DNA of 64,000 nt, taken from the NCBI GenBank assembly GCA_020284085.1, contig JACEVL010000019.1, positions 1,758,498 through 1,822,497 on the forward strand. Direction: 5' to 3'. The stretch is from Aporrectodea caliginosa (Eukaryota; Annelida; Clitellata; Crassiclitellata; Lumbricidae). This document shows, one piece after another, positions 48,328 to 61,880 of the stretch (positions within the stretch are counted from its first letter, which is position 1; every line of letters starts with the position of its first letter). The position numbers were made by a program, and so were the translations under genes. The notes below the pieces were generated by a model that saw only the letters and a list, made by a program, of their open reading frames with translations, had not been told where the DNA came from and searched no databases.

Positions 48328-48501
48328 CATTGTCTGGAAGCAAGAGTGAAGGGAGATGAGAAACGGAGGTTTATCGGAAAGGGCAAGAACTCGTTTCTCA
48401 ATCATCGTGCATTCCACATCTTCATCCAGAATGACAACTTCTTTCTTCAGAATCTTTACTGCATACAGTTCATCTGTACCTTTGCGTTCAGCAAGAACAA
48501 C
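48328..48501 (-). CDS. Classical PKC, kinase N-lobe exon
   Basis: Fifty-eight codons encode [20 protein letters not shown], then [13 protein letters not shown] and [12 protein letters not shown] holds the ATP-anchoring lysine. The Glu pairing with it in helix C lies in MIEKRVLA. The exon starts just after GSFGK of the previous exon, the same junction as in vertebrate genes. Both splice sites are phase 0 (TGGCAG, ATG|GTACTT). Confidence 0.96.
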
Positions 48502-48527
48502 CTGCCAAAACAAATAAAAAATTTATG

Positions 48528-49582
48528 TAAGTATGTACTGACATATTATAAGTCGATTCAAGTATAAGTCGAAGTGTACTTTTCGGAAAAAAATAGTGTC
48601 CAAAATCGACGGCTCGAATATAAGTCGAACCCATAAAAATCAAAAACGAGTTATGTTTAACAATTTTTAGTGATTAAATGAACTTCTAAAATACGCAAAA
48701 TCTAATAAAATTATGTTTGAAAATTATTTCTAATAATATAAACAACATGTGAATGCAAATGGATAACTTCCGTTCAGTGCTTCCGGTTTGTATAATAAAT
48801 TTAGTAAGTAAGGGAAGCATCTTCAATGTAGTGTAAATAAAATGTAGCATGTGACTAAAAATTCAACATCATGATAATTATATTGATATTAATAGAGTCA
48901 ATCTTAAACAGACAAAAGTAATTTAAAATCCTTCAAACTCTTCATCATCATATGATTCCCCAAACAGTTATCATACTCTTGCATGGCATTCGAATTTCCA
49001 TGAAGTTCAGCATACTCCACAACTTTCAACTTGAAGCCAGCTTTGTATGAGACTCGCTTCCTCTTCAATTCGCTCATTTTCGGAAGTATTGGTACGTATT
49101 TTATTATAATTATTAAAACTAAGAACTTCCAAATTAATAAATGCTTTGCGCAAACCTACAGATATATACAGGACTTGTAGGCCTATAGCAATGACCTATA
49201 GCTTGATATTTGATGTCTTTTGGCGGCGGCCTAAGCAAGCGATAATAAAGGAATTCGCTTTCAATGCATGTAATAGATCGTAGAAGTATATAATAACATT
49301 ATTATAAGACAAGAATATTTAGTTTTAATCTATATGTAGTCCGTTAGTTAATTGTTGAAATGTGATTTTTCGTGAAACACGATGTGAAAACAAAGACAAC
49401 TAAAATAAACTGAGGGTTTAATTTTTAAGTCCATTATCGTAATGCTGAATATTCGGCCCGAAAATCTTCCGTCTATTTGGGGTTAATTTTGCCTCTCGAG
49501 TACAAGTCGAAGACCTTTTTCGTCATCCTGAAATAGACTTAAATTTCTCGACTTATAGTCGAGTATATACGGTAAGTATGTA
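48528..49582 (-). mobile_element. Candidate pogo/Tigger-like DNA element remnant
   Basis: Both ends are rich in TATAAGTCGA motifs in inverted orientation (left ATTATAAGTCGATTCAAG, right CTCGACTTATAGTCGAG). A 10-bp direct repeat, TAAGTATGTA, lies at both edges (48528-48537 and 49573-49582), extending to 16 bp with one mismatch. The interior contains a truncated coding fragment. The superfamily is uncertain, since pogo elements normally duplicate only TA. Confidence 0.55.
48904..49077 (-). pseudogene. Transposase N-terminal DNA-binding fragment
   Basis: Fifty-seven codons begin ATG and read KRKRVSYKAGFKLKVVEYAE, then LHGNSNAMQEYDNC. The pattern KR..YtagFKLKVVeyAe.hGN matches the helix-turn-helix start of pogo/CENP-B-like transposases. 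The rest of the protein is missing, and the frame soon ends, so this is a remnant inside the 48528-49582 element. Confidence 0.6.
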
Positions 49583-49779
49583 ATGACAAATTTAATTACT
49601 ATGCTTGACTTCAATTACACCCGAACCACCAAAAAAACTGAAAGTGAAAATCATAAATTTTATCACTACACTTGACTGCAATTAAACTCAAACAACGAAA
49701 ACACCTGAAAGTGAAAATCCTAGCGATGCTTCCTTGTTTAACACAATCCTATATTTTTCATTAACAATTACAATTACTT

Positions 49780-50000
49780 AGCCAGAAGCAAGTACAACTG
49801 TATTTGATATTCAATATTGCCCTCCTTCCAAAGTTCAGAAGTGCACATGACCATACAACAGGACATCGATGGCGCAGAGCACTTGTGAGTGAAGGACTTG
49901 CTCAAGGTCCTTACATAGTAACTGCCTCGGGTGATGCTCAAACCCACACTCTCCGCGTTACAGGCCAAGCGCTCTGACCAATCGGCCACTGTGCCTCACG
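49780..50000 (-). mobile_element. tRNA-derived SINE
   Basis: The - strand begins GAGGCACAGTGGCCGATTGG, with TCAGAGCGCTTGGC and later TGTGGGTTTGAGCATCACCC. These are A- and B-box regions of a tRNA-like head. It continues with ACCTTGAGCAAGTCCTTCAC, a block typical of SINE bodies that is also seen near 35494. It has no tRNA 3' end. Confidence 0.7.
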
Positions 50001-50339
50001 TAAAGTAAATCCCACACCGAGTTGTGACTGTTAAATACAACTGATCCACCCACTACCCACTTGACTACAAACTGAAAAACATAGTGCCTACGACACATAT
50101 AAGTTGGTTTCATTACAGAGTTTTGACCTCGATCTCCTCCCCTTTCTGTTGTCGTTTGGCCAGCTAGTGATAACAGGAGACCGAAACATCCACATGGAGA
50201 CGGTTAAGGCAGCTCATAACCAGCTTTGGAATGAAGCAGCACGCCACCATTCGTACGCACAAGCATGGCAGCTGCCTGGTTTTAGCCATCACACGAGATG
50301 ACTGCAGTCCAGTTACAATCGACCAGGAGCCTCCAACAA

Positions 50340-51165
50340 TTCCCGATCTAATTGGCTGCACTTGAATCCATCAAAGACACAGTATGTTTGCTGGGCACAC
50401 GTCAGGCACCCTCAAACATTGATGAAAGTATGAGAAAGTTCCAATTCCTTGTTTGGAAACCAAAGCTCATCGTCCGCAACCTGGGTGTGCTTCTGGACGG
50501 AGACTTGATGATGGCGGATCATGTGATCTTCCTTTGCAGGTCCTGCTTCTATCTGTTGTGTCAGATAAAGGTCATACGAAGCAATCCATCAGTCAGCACT
50601 GCTGTGTCTCTCACTCACTCGTTCAGCTTAACGTGCATGGATTATTGCAATTCGGTCCTTGCGGGTCTCCTATGACTGTTTGCACCAGTTCCAGACCATC
50701 ATAAATTGTGCAGCCTGAGTTGTAGCCAATAAGCGGAAATATTTGCATATATCGCAATATAAGCGAGAGACACTACACTGGCTTCCTATTGTCGAGCGAC
50801 GTTCTTTTTAGATCATCTTGATGGCACATGCTTCAATTGTTGGCTCTGCCCTGGCATACATCGAAGAGCTCTGTGTTCCAGTTTCAAGTCAACTTGGTCG
50901 GCGATCATTGCGCTCTGCTAGCTGTGGAGATATGTAGGTGCCAAGCTTCCGCACTTCAACTAGAGTTCATCGTGCCTTTCTCGAAGATGTATATTTGTGG
51001 AACAGCCTTGCATTGCATTTACACTCTGCAGCAAAGTTTGTACACTGTCTTAATACACACTTGTTTTGCAAACATTCTCAAACTGTCTTTTGTGTAGATC
51101 AGTCAACTATGTATGCAGCATTCTTACGAGGTACTTAAAAGGTGCTATATTAAGTGTCTTCATAC
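50340..51165 (+). pseudogene. Non-LTR reverse transcriptase remnant
   Basis: Shifting + frames give LNPSKTQYVCWAH, RNLGVLLDGDLMMADHV (NLGV..D), CRSCFYLLCQIKVIR and LTCMDYCNSVLAGL. These are the thumb blocks of a CR1/L2-type reverse transcriptase. Its 3' end is AAAAGGTGCTATATTAAGTG followed by a CATA-rich tail. Stops prevent any product. Confidence 0.85.
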
Positions 51166-51322
51166 ATATATACATACGCACATACATACAAATAATCAAT
51201 AACATTAGCATCAAGATATATGCCAACTCAAAATTTCACCTGTTACTAAGACGCCAGAACTGGACCTACCGGTATGTACAACTGAATCTATGTCTTCTGT
51301 TTATCTGAGAAGAGACCCTGAC

Positions 51323-51454
51323 CTTTCCAAAGCTGCCTTTGCCAAGGACACTGAGAAAGTTGAAGTCCGTAATGCGAACAATGTCCTGTGGGATCTGACC
51401 AGGAATGCGACCGGCAGCACTCGACTCACGTCTCATCTGATCCAGATGGATAGA
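51323..51454 (-). CDS. Classical PKC, hinge and glycine-loop exon
   Basis: Forty-four codons encode SIHLDQMRRESSAAGRIPG, then IVRITDFNFLSVLGKGSFGK. The first part is the V3 hinge between the C2 and kinase domains, a calpain-sensitive linker in known PKCs. GKGSFG is the glycine-rich ATP loop. Both ends are phase 0 (TTTTAAG acceptor, AAG|GTCAGG donor) and fit both neighbours exactly. The exon has no long open frame of its own on this strand and was found by searching for the missing junction. Confidence 0.95.
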
Positions 51455-51714
51455 CTTAAAAGAAAAACATTACCACAGAATGCACATCAGCAGAAAATCC
51501 TCTAAGTAAATCCATTAATCAATACAATATAACACAGCCAACCATCACCGGCACTGGCACAACCAATACCTCTATCACTGAAAATAAGTCCTTTCTATCG
51601 ATTCATCTGCCAACACAATATGTAAGTATGCCTATAGCAGGGGTGTCAAACCCTTTTTAACCCTTTGACTTGCCCTATTTTTTCCCGATAAAAAGGTAAA
51701 TGTGTATGTGTATG

Positions 51715-51917
51715 TAGCCTATGTATGTATGTATGTATGTATATATATATATATGTATGTATGTATATATGTATGTATGTATGTACGTATATACCATGTA
51801 TGTATATATATGTATGTATATATAAATGTATGTATATATATATAATATATATATACATATATATATCATATATATATATGTATATATATGAATGTATATA
51901 TATATATAAATATAGTG

Positions 51918-51951
<34 letters not shown>

Positions 51952-51976
51952 TGTAGCCATGTATGTATGTATGTAT
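51715..51976. repeat. (TATG)n and (AT)n microsatellite
   Basis: Interrupted TATG tetranucleotides and AT dinucleotides; overlapping open frames are artefacts. Confidence 0.95.
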
Positions 51977-52507
51977 GCGCTTTAAAGCGCGGTTGCCAGT
52001 CAAAGGGTTAATGGTGGGCCAGGGTGCTGAAGGTGCCTGAGCAAAATGGGGGTGGGGATCTGGCAGAAAGTTTTGCAAAAGTAAATCTTAAATCAGGGAT
52101 GGGCAACTGGCGGCCCGCGGGCCGGATCCGGCCCCTGGGGACCTTTGAACCGGCCCTTGGCATGTCATTTATATTAGCACTGTACCTGGCACTTTGGGGA
52201 CCTTTTATCCGGCCCTCGTTTGGGAACCTTATCCGGCCCTACACAAATGAATTTCTGTGCATAGACCAACATTAAAACATCATGAACTAGACTTAAATTG
52301 TTTGAATCTCCCTTTTCCATCGATACCAATTCAGCACCAAGCTCTATGCAAGTGGAATTGATTGTACTTCAATGCAACAGTGAGTTGGAAAGGACATTTC
52401 ATGAGATACCTCTGATTCAGTCCTACATAACTTTACATTTCTCAGGATTCTAACCCTTCATTCAAGTTTTCATAGGCTGAAACTGCATGGTTGCACTGTT
52501 TCCATGC

Positions 52508-52669
52508 ACGGTGCAGGTATTTGTGATGAAACTAACAAAGTGCAAAAACAGATGCAGACTAACAGATGACAATCTCTCCAATGAGTATCGAATTGCCACA
52601 TCGAACTTCAAAGCAAACATTCCAGATGTATGTCGTGAGAAGAAGTGCCAGATCTCACATCAAATTAGC
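52508..52669 (+). pseudogene. hAT transposase C-terminal fragment
   Basis: MKLTKCKNRCRLTDDNLSN, then RIATSNFKANIPDVC and EKKCQISH, resemble the C-terminal dimerisation block (sRLTDehL...LRIAtt...pdi..Lv..KqcqvSH) of hAT-type transposases and their domesticated relatives. No other part of the protein was found. Confidence 0.65.
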
Positions 52670-53912
52670 ACACTAAACAAAATACATTGTACAGACTCAG
52701 TTTTATGTATTTTTAAAACTGAATTAAACATTTTTTTAATTTTTAGTGTAGGACTGTACATATTAGGACAATTGGATTTCCATCATAAAATTATCTTCAC
52801 TTGCTTTATTTTTATTCTGTAATTTTTAGTTTGAATAAAATTATAATAGTTTAAAATGAATCTGCAACGGCCCCTGAGCTGCCCTTGAGCGGCCCTCTTC
52901 ACTTATCAGTCACAAACAATCTTCATTATCAGTAAATACTCATAAGCCTTAAAAATGACAAAAATTTGAACTTTTATTCTCAAATTGTGTAGTCTTTAGG
53001 GAAGGCTCTGTGAGCCAGAAACATCATTGGTGGGCCAGAAATGGCCCGCAGGCCGCCTCTTGACCACCCTGGTCTATACCATCCTTTATAAACATCACAA
53101 AGCACTTTTTCTAGTCTAAATGATATCATTTCTAAAAAAACAATAACCAGTCTGTCTGTATACGAATGATGCTCATGCAGCTGGAGAAAGGTCTCCACAG
53201 GCAGTCTCACACATACACGCAGAGACAGACCCAGGAATTTCCATCCACAGTTGACAACTGACAAGCATTCAGATACTTAAGTCCAGACTGCACTGAAGAT
53301 GAAGAATGACACCTATCAAGCGCTCACAGCTAACACTCACTAACCGATCACTGCTCAATGAAATGTCAATAAAGACTTTGACTGATAGATTAGACATTTA
53401 GATCACCATGCCACTGAGTGCTTTAAATGACATACTCTGACTGTAACACAATCACAGTCAGAGAATTACCGGTAATACACTTAGAAGAATAACAGATTTC
53501 ATATTTGCAGCAGCTTAACTGCTGATATACTTATAGTAAGCTGTGGCTATCACAGTACACCAGTCTCTCTGCGGTGGTTTCCATGATTATCAAAGTCTAT
53601 GGCATCTTTTTAACCAACTGAATGGGACTTCTGAAGCCAATCAAACTACTGGCGAATACACGGTCGTTGTAGACAAAGCCATGGGAACATGGTTCACCTA
53701 CAGTAGTACGGCACATGCTACCACTATTGACTGACATAAAGTTACAAGACAAGTGTTACATTGATTTTTATGCACAGAAACAATAAAGGATAAGAGCTGA
53801 GAGCATAACCACTAAAACAAGAAATGCATATTTATTACATTGTTACAAGTAGTAGGTAATATGTTACAATACGAAAACATTAATGAAAATGTGTTAAATT
53901 AAGTGTACCCAC

Positions 53913-54144
53913 CTCCATCTTGGACTTGAGTTCTGACATGCTTGTGCTAGTTTCATCAATGCATGGCACGTTGTAATATTCGCCCTCTTCTTGGCCAAGG
54001 AGTCGGTACCAGCCGGTCGCCCCAACTTTGGCCAGCTCAGAAATGCCAAATGACAGGGCACCCATGAAGTCATTGCGCGATGTCCTATCCCAATCCCAGA
54101 CCTCAACGGACAGTCTCTTGGCCTGGTCTTCTGGAGACAAATTG
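53913..54144 (-). CDS. Classical PKC, C2 domain exon 2
   Basis: Seventy-seven codons plus one base encode [20 protein letters not shown], then [15 protein letters not shown] and GEYYNVP. The aspartates of [12 protein letters not shown] are the calcium ligands in the third C2 loop of classical PKCs, so calcium-dependent membrane binding is expected. [16 protein letters not shown] matches the [16 protein letters not shown] block of vertebrate PKC. The exon ends KSKME before GTGGGT in phase 0. Confidence 0.96.
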
Positions 54145-56075
<1,931 letters not shown>

Positions 56076-57423
56076 TTATAAGCAGTCTATTTACATGTTC
56101 AATTCTCAGTTTCATTCCAATGCTTGCTACAAGTCTAAACTTCATCCCATAAGGCACTTCAGGTAGTATGTTGCTGCTAGTGGGTTAGACACTTATACCA
56201 GAATGACTGGTAAGACACAGCCGGACATGGAAGACTGGGTCTGAGTACATCCAATAAACCCTGGGCCTATAAGTCTGGAATTACATGGTCAAAATATTGA
56301 AGCATCAGTAAGAGGAATGTAAAGATTATAACTTTAAGGATCCAAGCCATATTGCATCTCTACTTATCAGATCATATCAGCTACAATCACAGGTTATCCC
56401 TTTGTGTGCCACATGCACAAAATTGCGACAGTGCAAAACTTTTCCCGCAGGCTCTAGGCGCAAAACTGTGACAATAACACTTCAACGACGAGCTGTAATG
56501 GTTTCCCAGCTGCTTTTAGTACACTCTAGTCTTTAAAGTGTTAAAGCAGTGTTTACTAAAGTGGTTGAAAGTTAAGGAACCAGCGTTCATCCCACGAAAA
56601 TTAAGTTAACTGCCAATTAGAGTGATAAATAAAAAAATTCCCACAAGGACAGTTTGCGAAATATTAGACCTGAATAATTGGCAATCTGTTTCACTTTTCA
56701 ATTGCACATTATGACTGTGATGGCAAACCAAGACAAAATTTGGCATATGATTTTCAGTAATTTGGAGTGGGATGAAGAGTTAATTTTCAAGGATTTCATG
56801 CATGTGTTTATGGGTAGCAGGAATACATTACTGTAAGTAGCATTCAAACAAACAATTTATAAAACTTTTCAAGTGATAATGAAAGTGATACAAGCAGCAA
56901 AAATCTGCACCGCAACTAGTCATGGATATAGTATGCTCATTATCAACTATCATTTACTGTCAACTTTCGCTTTAGCACCATGTAACCCTGGTTCCAAGGT
57001 TACAGTTTCCCTTGAGAAGCATTCAGTGTTTTCAAAAGCCACATGTTTATCAAAAACTTATAAAAATCTTACCTCAGTCAAATAACACTGTATTCTTATA
57101 TAGTTTTAACCATCACCTTTTAGTCATGATTACTTAGCAAAACCATACGAAAGATCTGAGATGGTGTTGTGTATAGTTCTGACTGATATGACATGGAATG
57201 ACCCATAGATATTTTAGACTGGTGCAACTTTCTAGTCACCATAAAGAGCATTATTGACAGAGCTTTACTTAGATCTCTAAAGTCTCTGCTGTTTTAGAAA
57301 ACACTAAAAGACTGTCTAAGTCTGAGGCAGTTAGAAAAAAGGGGCATCTGCCACATACTGTCTTCTGCTGCTTCATTTCAACAGAATCTCAAACCCAATG
57401 CATAAAAATGGCTCAAGGTCATT

Positions 57424-57537
57424 GGGTTATATCTTTCAGCACCTCAGACACCTTAGCCACCTCAACTAGAGAGACAGCTTCTCTGGACAAGGGGTTATCA
57501 TTGCTGTCACACATCAATTCATTCAGCAGAATCTGTA
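57424..57537 (-). other. Exon-like fragment of unknown identity
   Basis: After an acceptor-like TGTTTACAG the - strand reads ILLNELMCDSNDNPLSREAV, then SLVEVAKVSEVLKDI and a stop. LSREAVS is encoded by the same 19 bases (reverse of GAGACAGCTTCTCTGGACA) as MSREAVS in the PKC exon at 44954-45061. Phase 0 at its acceptor does not fit this intron, which is phase 1. It may be a decayed exon copy or chance. Confidence 0.25.
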
Positions 57538-59835
57538 AACAGAAGAAGTGTTCTACATGTTGGTAGGAGGTGCAAGGCAACAGCAGAACAAAGACATAGT
57601 CAAGTACCAAAGAAAGTTTATCACCAGAATATATAAAAGATCCAGAAGATAAGCAAGAGTCAGAGGAGGGATCTGTCTGTCAATCCATGTGAGAGAAACC
57701 AGGTAAGTAAAGAGAATCAATTGTTCCATTAAGAACATAAAAAGAAAGGAATATAGAAAACAAAACAGTGCAGGTGATATCAAATCAAATAACTTTATTA
57801 ACCACCAACTGAGATAAGACATGTATTCCAGTAGTCGTATCAAAGTGAGCTGTCAAAAGACAGCCATCCATCCATGTTTTAATACAGGTAACACCAGCAA
57901 TACTGTATTTACCTAAAGTTGTCTAAAGTTAACGGTAAAGCATTCAATGCTGCACAATAAAATTAGTTACATGATTGTAGCCAATGGTATGCAGTGGATT
58001 ATTGGTCACAATAACCTAATCTAACAAGAAAACTTCTAAAGCACCATGACTGCAGGGTTGTAGGTAAGGTCCGGTTATCAATGACTGGTTTGGTTCTAAG
58101 TTAAACTGCATTCCAAAGTGACAAACTTTAGACAGAACTAGTCGAGATCCATGAGGCCTCTGAGAAGAAAGTGACAACCATCAAACTATAGGCATCAGAA
58201 AAAAATAAGACTTCATCCTGACCCAAATGACATCATGGAAATTATACAGCTAGAGACGTGCAGTGAATGGCTTCATAGACTACAACAAGACACCAAGAAA
58301 GACGAGGAAACCAAGATCATTTTCCACGTGGAGCACAACAAGAGTCAACGCAACCCAATGAGCCAGTGCAATAATCTCTAAGGCAAAAAAAAAATAAAGG
58401 TGTGTTTCCGGTAAACAGAGTTTTAAAAAAATGGGTAGGTACAGGTAGGAAAATAATTTTATTTTGGTAAATTATTTTTATGCAGTTATTACCCAAAATT
58501 ACGCCAAGGTACATGCGTACATGCTGCGCCAGTACTTATTTTCTATGCGAGTATTAAATGCCTATTCGCAGAATGCACCTATAAATTGCTGTAGAAACCA
58601 ATCTTATTTAAACTTGGCAATTCAACTGCATGCAGTCATCTTGGTCAAGAAAGAGGGTCTTAAGAAGGCACTTAAAAATCTAATAATATTGGCTGTCTGC
58701 AGCATGACAGGCAGCTCTATCATACAGTGCACTGGATCTGCCTGCAATCTGGAGATTGGATTCAACGCTGGCTCATTCTTAATTTGGAAAGTGGCAGAAT
58801 CAGTCAACATGATCCTTTTTCTGCTTTTGGTGGATTTTAAATTTTTTTAGAAGCAATCTTCGAGTGATGCATTGGCATTATTACTGCATGTAAATTTTCA
58901 AATGATAAATTTAAATTATTGAGTGAAACAAAACAGACAGGCAGTTGAAAAGATCTCTACATTCAGAGCAGTAAATCCTCGGCAGAGAAGGGGGAAATTC
59001 GCTCTCCACTTTTCAGCTTGGAGAGGAAACATGAAGGAATTCCCTCCCCACAAACTTTTATAAACTGTCATTTTTCTAAGAGCTGTGTCATAAATATTAT
59101 GGCACCAGCCCCAATCACCTCAAGCTGTTCCTTGGCAAGTATTCAAATTTTTAGAGCAAATGCTTGAATTTGTTCCCCAAACAGCATGACCAACTTCTGT
59201 GCCCCAAATGAGCTTGCTTATTGGCTAGTGGCCTGCTGCTTTGTCCAATCCTGAGCCAGGTCAGGCACACTGTTTTCTCATTTTGGTGTGGACAGTAATA
59301 TATAAGAAGGTCGTTGGTGTCGACACGGTTGTTTCTTGGCAAGCTTTTCTCAGGTGACAAAAACTTGTTTTAAAGGGATCTTTTCGGCTAAAATCATCGG
59401 TTGTTATTCTTTTATGTTTCTTTCTAATACTGATGGTGGTTGGTATCTGAAATTCATGACGAATTAAGTAGTCTCTTACCTACAATGCCCTATCTGCTGT
59501 TGCCCACCCTACGCACTATCTCTCCTAAAGCCGGGTCTGAACTTAGGGCGAGGTCAGGAAGGCGACTGACACTTTGAGCCTGAGGACTGTAACAGATGTA
59601 CTCGTGGGTGTTGAAACAATTATAGGTTTTCTTCTTCATTAATCGAAAGAGGGAGGAAGATTAATGTGACAGGCACAATATTTCATTCTTGATGAGGAAA
59701 GATAGCAGCCAGGTTTAGACAGAAGAGAAGGCTATTCGAACTGATCAGATATATACATTAACATAAGTCATGGTTCCTATAATATTATATACATGCCTAA
59801 GTATATAATATACCCCAGGGGTGCGTGGGCTTCAG

Positions 59836-59932
59836 AGAGAGAGAGAGAGCCTGCTGCCAGAGAGGGAGGCACAAAGGAGGGAGAGAAGGCAAGAGGAAGA
59901 GGAGAGGAGCGAGAGAGAGGGAGAGAGAGGGT
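59836..59932. repeat. GA-rich purine tract
   Basis: Degenerate GAGA/GGAGAGA repeats of about 95 bp, nearly all purine on this strand. Confidence 0.9.
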
Positions 59933-60685
59933 CAGTTCACAGGGTTGAAACTTGATAGGCCTGTATAGTATGCTGTGCACAATGAGACTGAAGTTTATCA
60001 TTGGTCCAATCTTTAGTTCTTTTGGTGATGGTAATTGCAAATTTATATAGCGCCCATTCAAGAGAGTCATCAGAGGCGCTCCCGACCTAACACAATGAAA
60101 CCACCATCGAAAAAGAAAGGTCTTCAAGCGTTTGGGGACATATGCGCTGTCTTATCTTTTACATGATTACCATTAAAACATTAAAATTTAGGGCGCAGAT
60201 GACATAAATATGTCTTGTAAAATTTGCAGGGAATAAGACTAGAATTGAGTGAGACTAATTTGTCCCAAAATAACTTTAATTGTTTAACCTAGTGTGGGCT
60301 TTTTAAGGGAACTATACATATATTTGAAGACTGTGCAATTTCCCTTGCCAAACCCTGAAACAGATTTAAGGCCCTGTCTAAAGTAAAAACATACATCCAC
60401 AATCCCTAAATACTTCACCTGCATCCCAAGGGTAGGCTATCATCTTCTAACCAGGGCTCAATCATAATGCAGTTTTTACCAAATTCTCTCAAAGCTGCAA
60501 CCTGACTGTACCCAGGACTTGTATGGTTGGTTTATGAATGGGCGTGAAACTTCAACCCGAATTACTGTGCTCTTAGACAACTCATTCACTTTGATTGATG
60601 ACATATTAAATTACAGTGACCCGTTTACATGCTTCCAGCTTAGATGCCACAGTCAGAAAAACAGACACATAAGGAGGTTGGTGTG

Positions 60686-60688
<3 letters not shown>

Positions 60689-60756
<68 letters not shown>
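60689..60756. repeat. (CA)n microsatellite
   Basis: An uninterrupted CA run of about 68 bp. Confidence 0.97.
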
Positions 60757-60757
<1 letters not shown>

Positions 60758-60786
60758 AACAAAAAAGACAGACGTATTATTATAAC

Positions 60787-61541
60787 ATCAGAGGTTGGCA
60801 TTGATTACAATTTTTAATCTAAATTAATTGCACGATTAAAAATTGAATCGTGCAATGAATCGCAATTTAATCGAATTATATTTAAAAAATTTTGCATTTC
60901 AAAATAAAATTATTTGGAAGCTTTCAGGTTCATCAAGTGATATTTTTTATTATTAGGGTGTGGTAAATAAATAAAAATAACAGAAATATATATATATCAA
61001 CATTCTTACATTTTAATTTCTTAATGACACAGGTCTAACAAATTTCCAAGAGTTCCTTGCATCGAAACTCGTTTATCAACAGTTCTGTGATATCGGATGT
61101 GAACTAAGCGCTTAGAAATATACAATTCCATCAGTCAAAATTTATATAGCACCCCTTCAAGGTCTCTACTCAGAAGCGCTCCAGACCCAGGCCAAGTGGG
61201 AAAAGAACAGTTTTAAGAAACCAGTAGAATGGTGAGGGAAGGATCCGAGGGAGACAGCGCACCTCCTGAGGAAACCCATTCCATGGAACAAAGCCAATAA
61301 CAGAGAAAGTGCGTAGCTGCAGTGTCGCTGTATTTGCAGAAGGAATAGTCAGGTCACCATGAGTGGCAGAGCGGAGGAGATGGTGAATGTCATAGGACGA
61401 GACAAAGCTCCCAACTGCTTTAGCATAAAATCTGGGGTCCTGCCTTACAAATTGTAATTGTGTTAAAGATGTTAGTTGCATTAAAAATTTAATTGCTTAA
61501 AAATGTTAACGTGTTAATCGCATCAATGCCCATCTCTAATA
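60787..61541. mobile_element. 755-bp hAT-like element with exact 8-bp TSD
   Basis: The left end ATCAGAGGTTGGCATTGAT and the right end inverted TATTAGAGATGGGCATTGAT form imperfect inverted repeats. The exact octamer ATTATAAC flanks both (60779-60786 and 61542-61549). GATTAAAAATT and AATCGCAATTTAATCG palindromes resemble those of the 55003-55391 element. A retroelement fragment is inserted inside. Confidence 0.75.
61134..61481 (-). pseudogene. Non-LTR reverse transcriptase C-terminal remnant, nested
   Basis: The - strand reads RSATHGDLTIPSANTATLQL, then RTFSVIGFVPWNGFPQEVR and SPFYWFLKTVLF. This is the RT tail pattern (..d..vP...t...r.F...gp..WN.lP..vR). Its 3' end carries GAGCGCTTCTGAGTAGAGAC and GGGGTGCTATATAAATT. 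It sits inside the hAT-like element, so it inserted later. Confidence 0.75.
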
Positions 61542-61751
61542 ATTATAACTAGTTAGCAACTTCTATAGTGCCAATATCTAATACACAAGGCACCAAGCGA
61601 TGGTGCACCAAAACGAAGAGCTGTATTCAAGTAAACATACAGGCCGTCTCTCTGTCCACCAAAGCAGAGATTGTCTTGGTGGTCAGAAAGACACACAGAC
61701 AGATGGAGAGACAGGCAGACAGAAAAACAGACAGACAGATCTCGAACTGAC

Positions 61752-61880
61752 CTTCAACTGACAGACTGTTTGCAGAGTACGTGACCTTGACATTGATTCG
61801 ACCTCTGCGCTCTGTGTGGTCGATGCCACACATGGCAGGAACATTCTTTTCGCACTTCCTGTGCACATTCATCTCGCATG
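61752..61880 (-). CDS. Classical PKC, end of C1B domain
   Basis: This is the most upstream PKC exon found. It encodes [20 protein letters not shown], then [12 protein letters not shown]. The C..NVH..C and later C are the zinc-binding half of the second C1 (diacylglycerol/phorbol-ester) domain. Vertebrate PKC-alpha has [20 protein letters not shown] here. It enters in phase 1 (two bases CA complete a codon, probably Thr) and leaves in phase 1 (GAAG|GTCAGT). Upstream exons for the rest of C1B, C1A and the pseudosubstrate were not found before 64000. Confidence 0.95.

Larger units (their letters stand above)
51638..53071. mobile_element. Nested hAT-type transposon remnant
   Basis: CAGGGGTGTCAAAC at the left end and GACCACCCTG at the right end (inverse CAGGGTGGTC) look like decayed hAT inverted repeats. 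The 8-bp flanks GCCTATAG and GTCTATAC match at six positions. Inside lies a second hAT-like end, CAGGGATGGGCAACTGGCGG (about 52096), with repeated CCGGCCC motifs. A large TATG microsatellite (51715-51976) is also inside. A short transposase fragment at 52508-52669 supports the class. Confidence 0.6.

Noticed and set aside
57424..57537. Alternative PKC exon
   Set aside because: The host intron is phase 1 but the fragment is only open in phase 0. Splicing into it from C1B would meet a stop after a few codons.
58464..58850. 128-codon + strand open frame as a membrane protein gene
   Set aside because: Hydrophobic residues come from AT-rich codons. No family resemblance, start context or neighbouring exon supports it.
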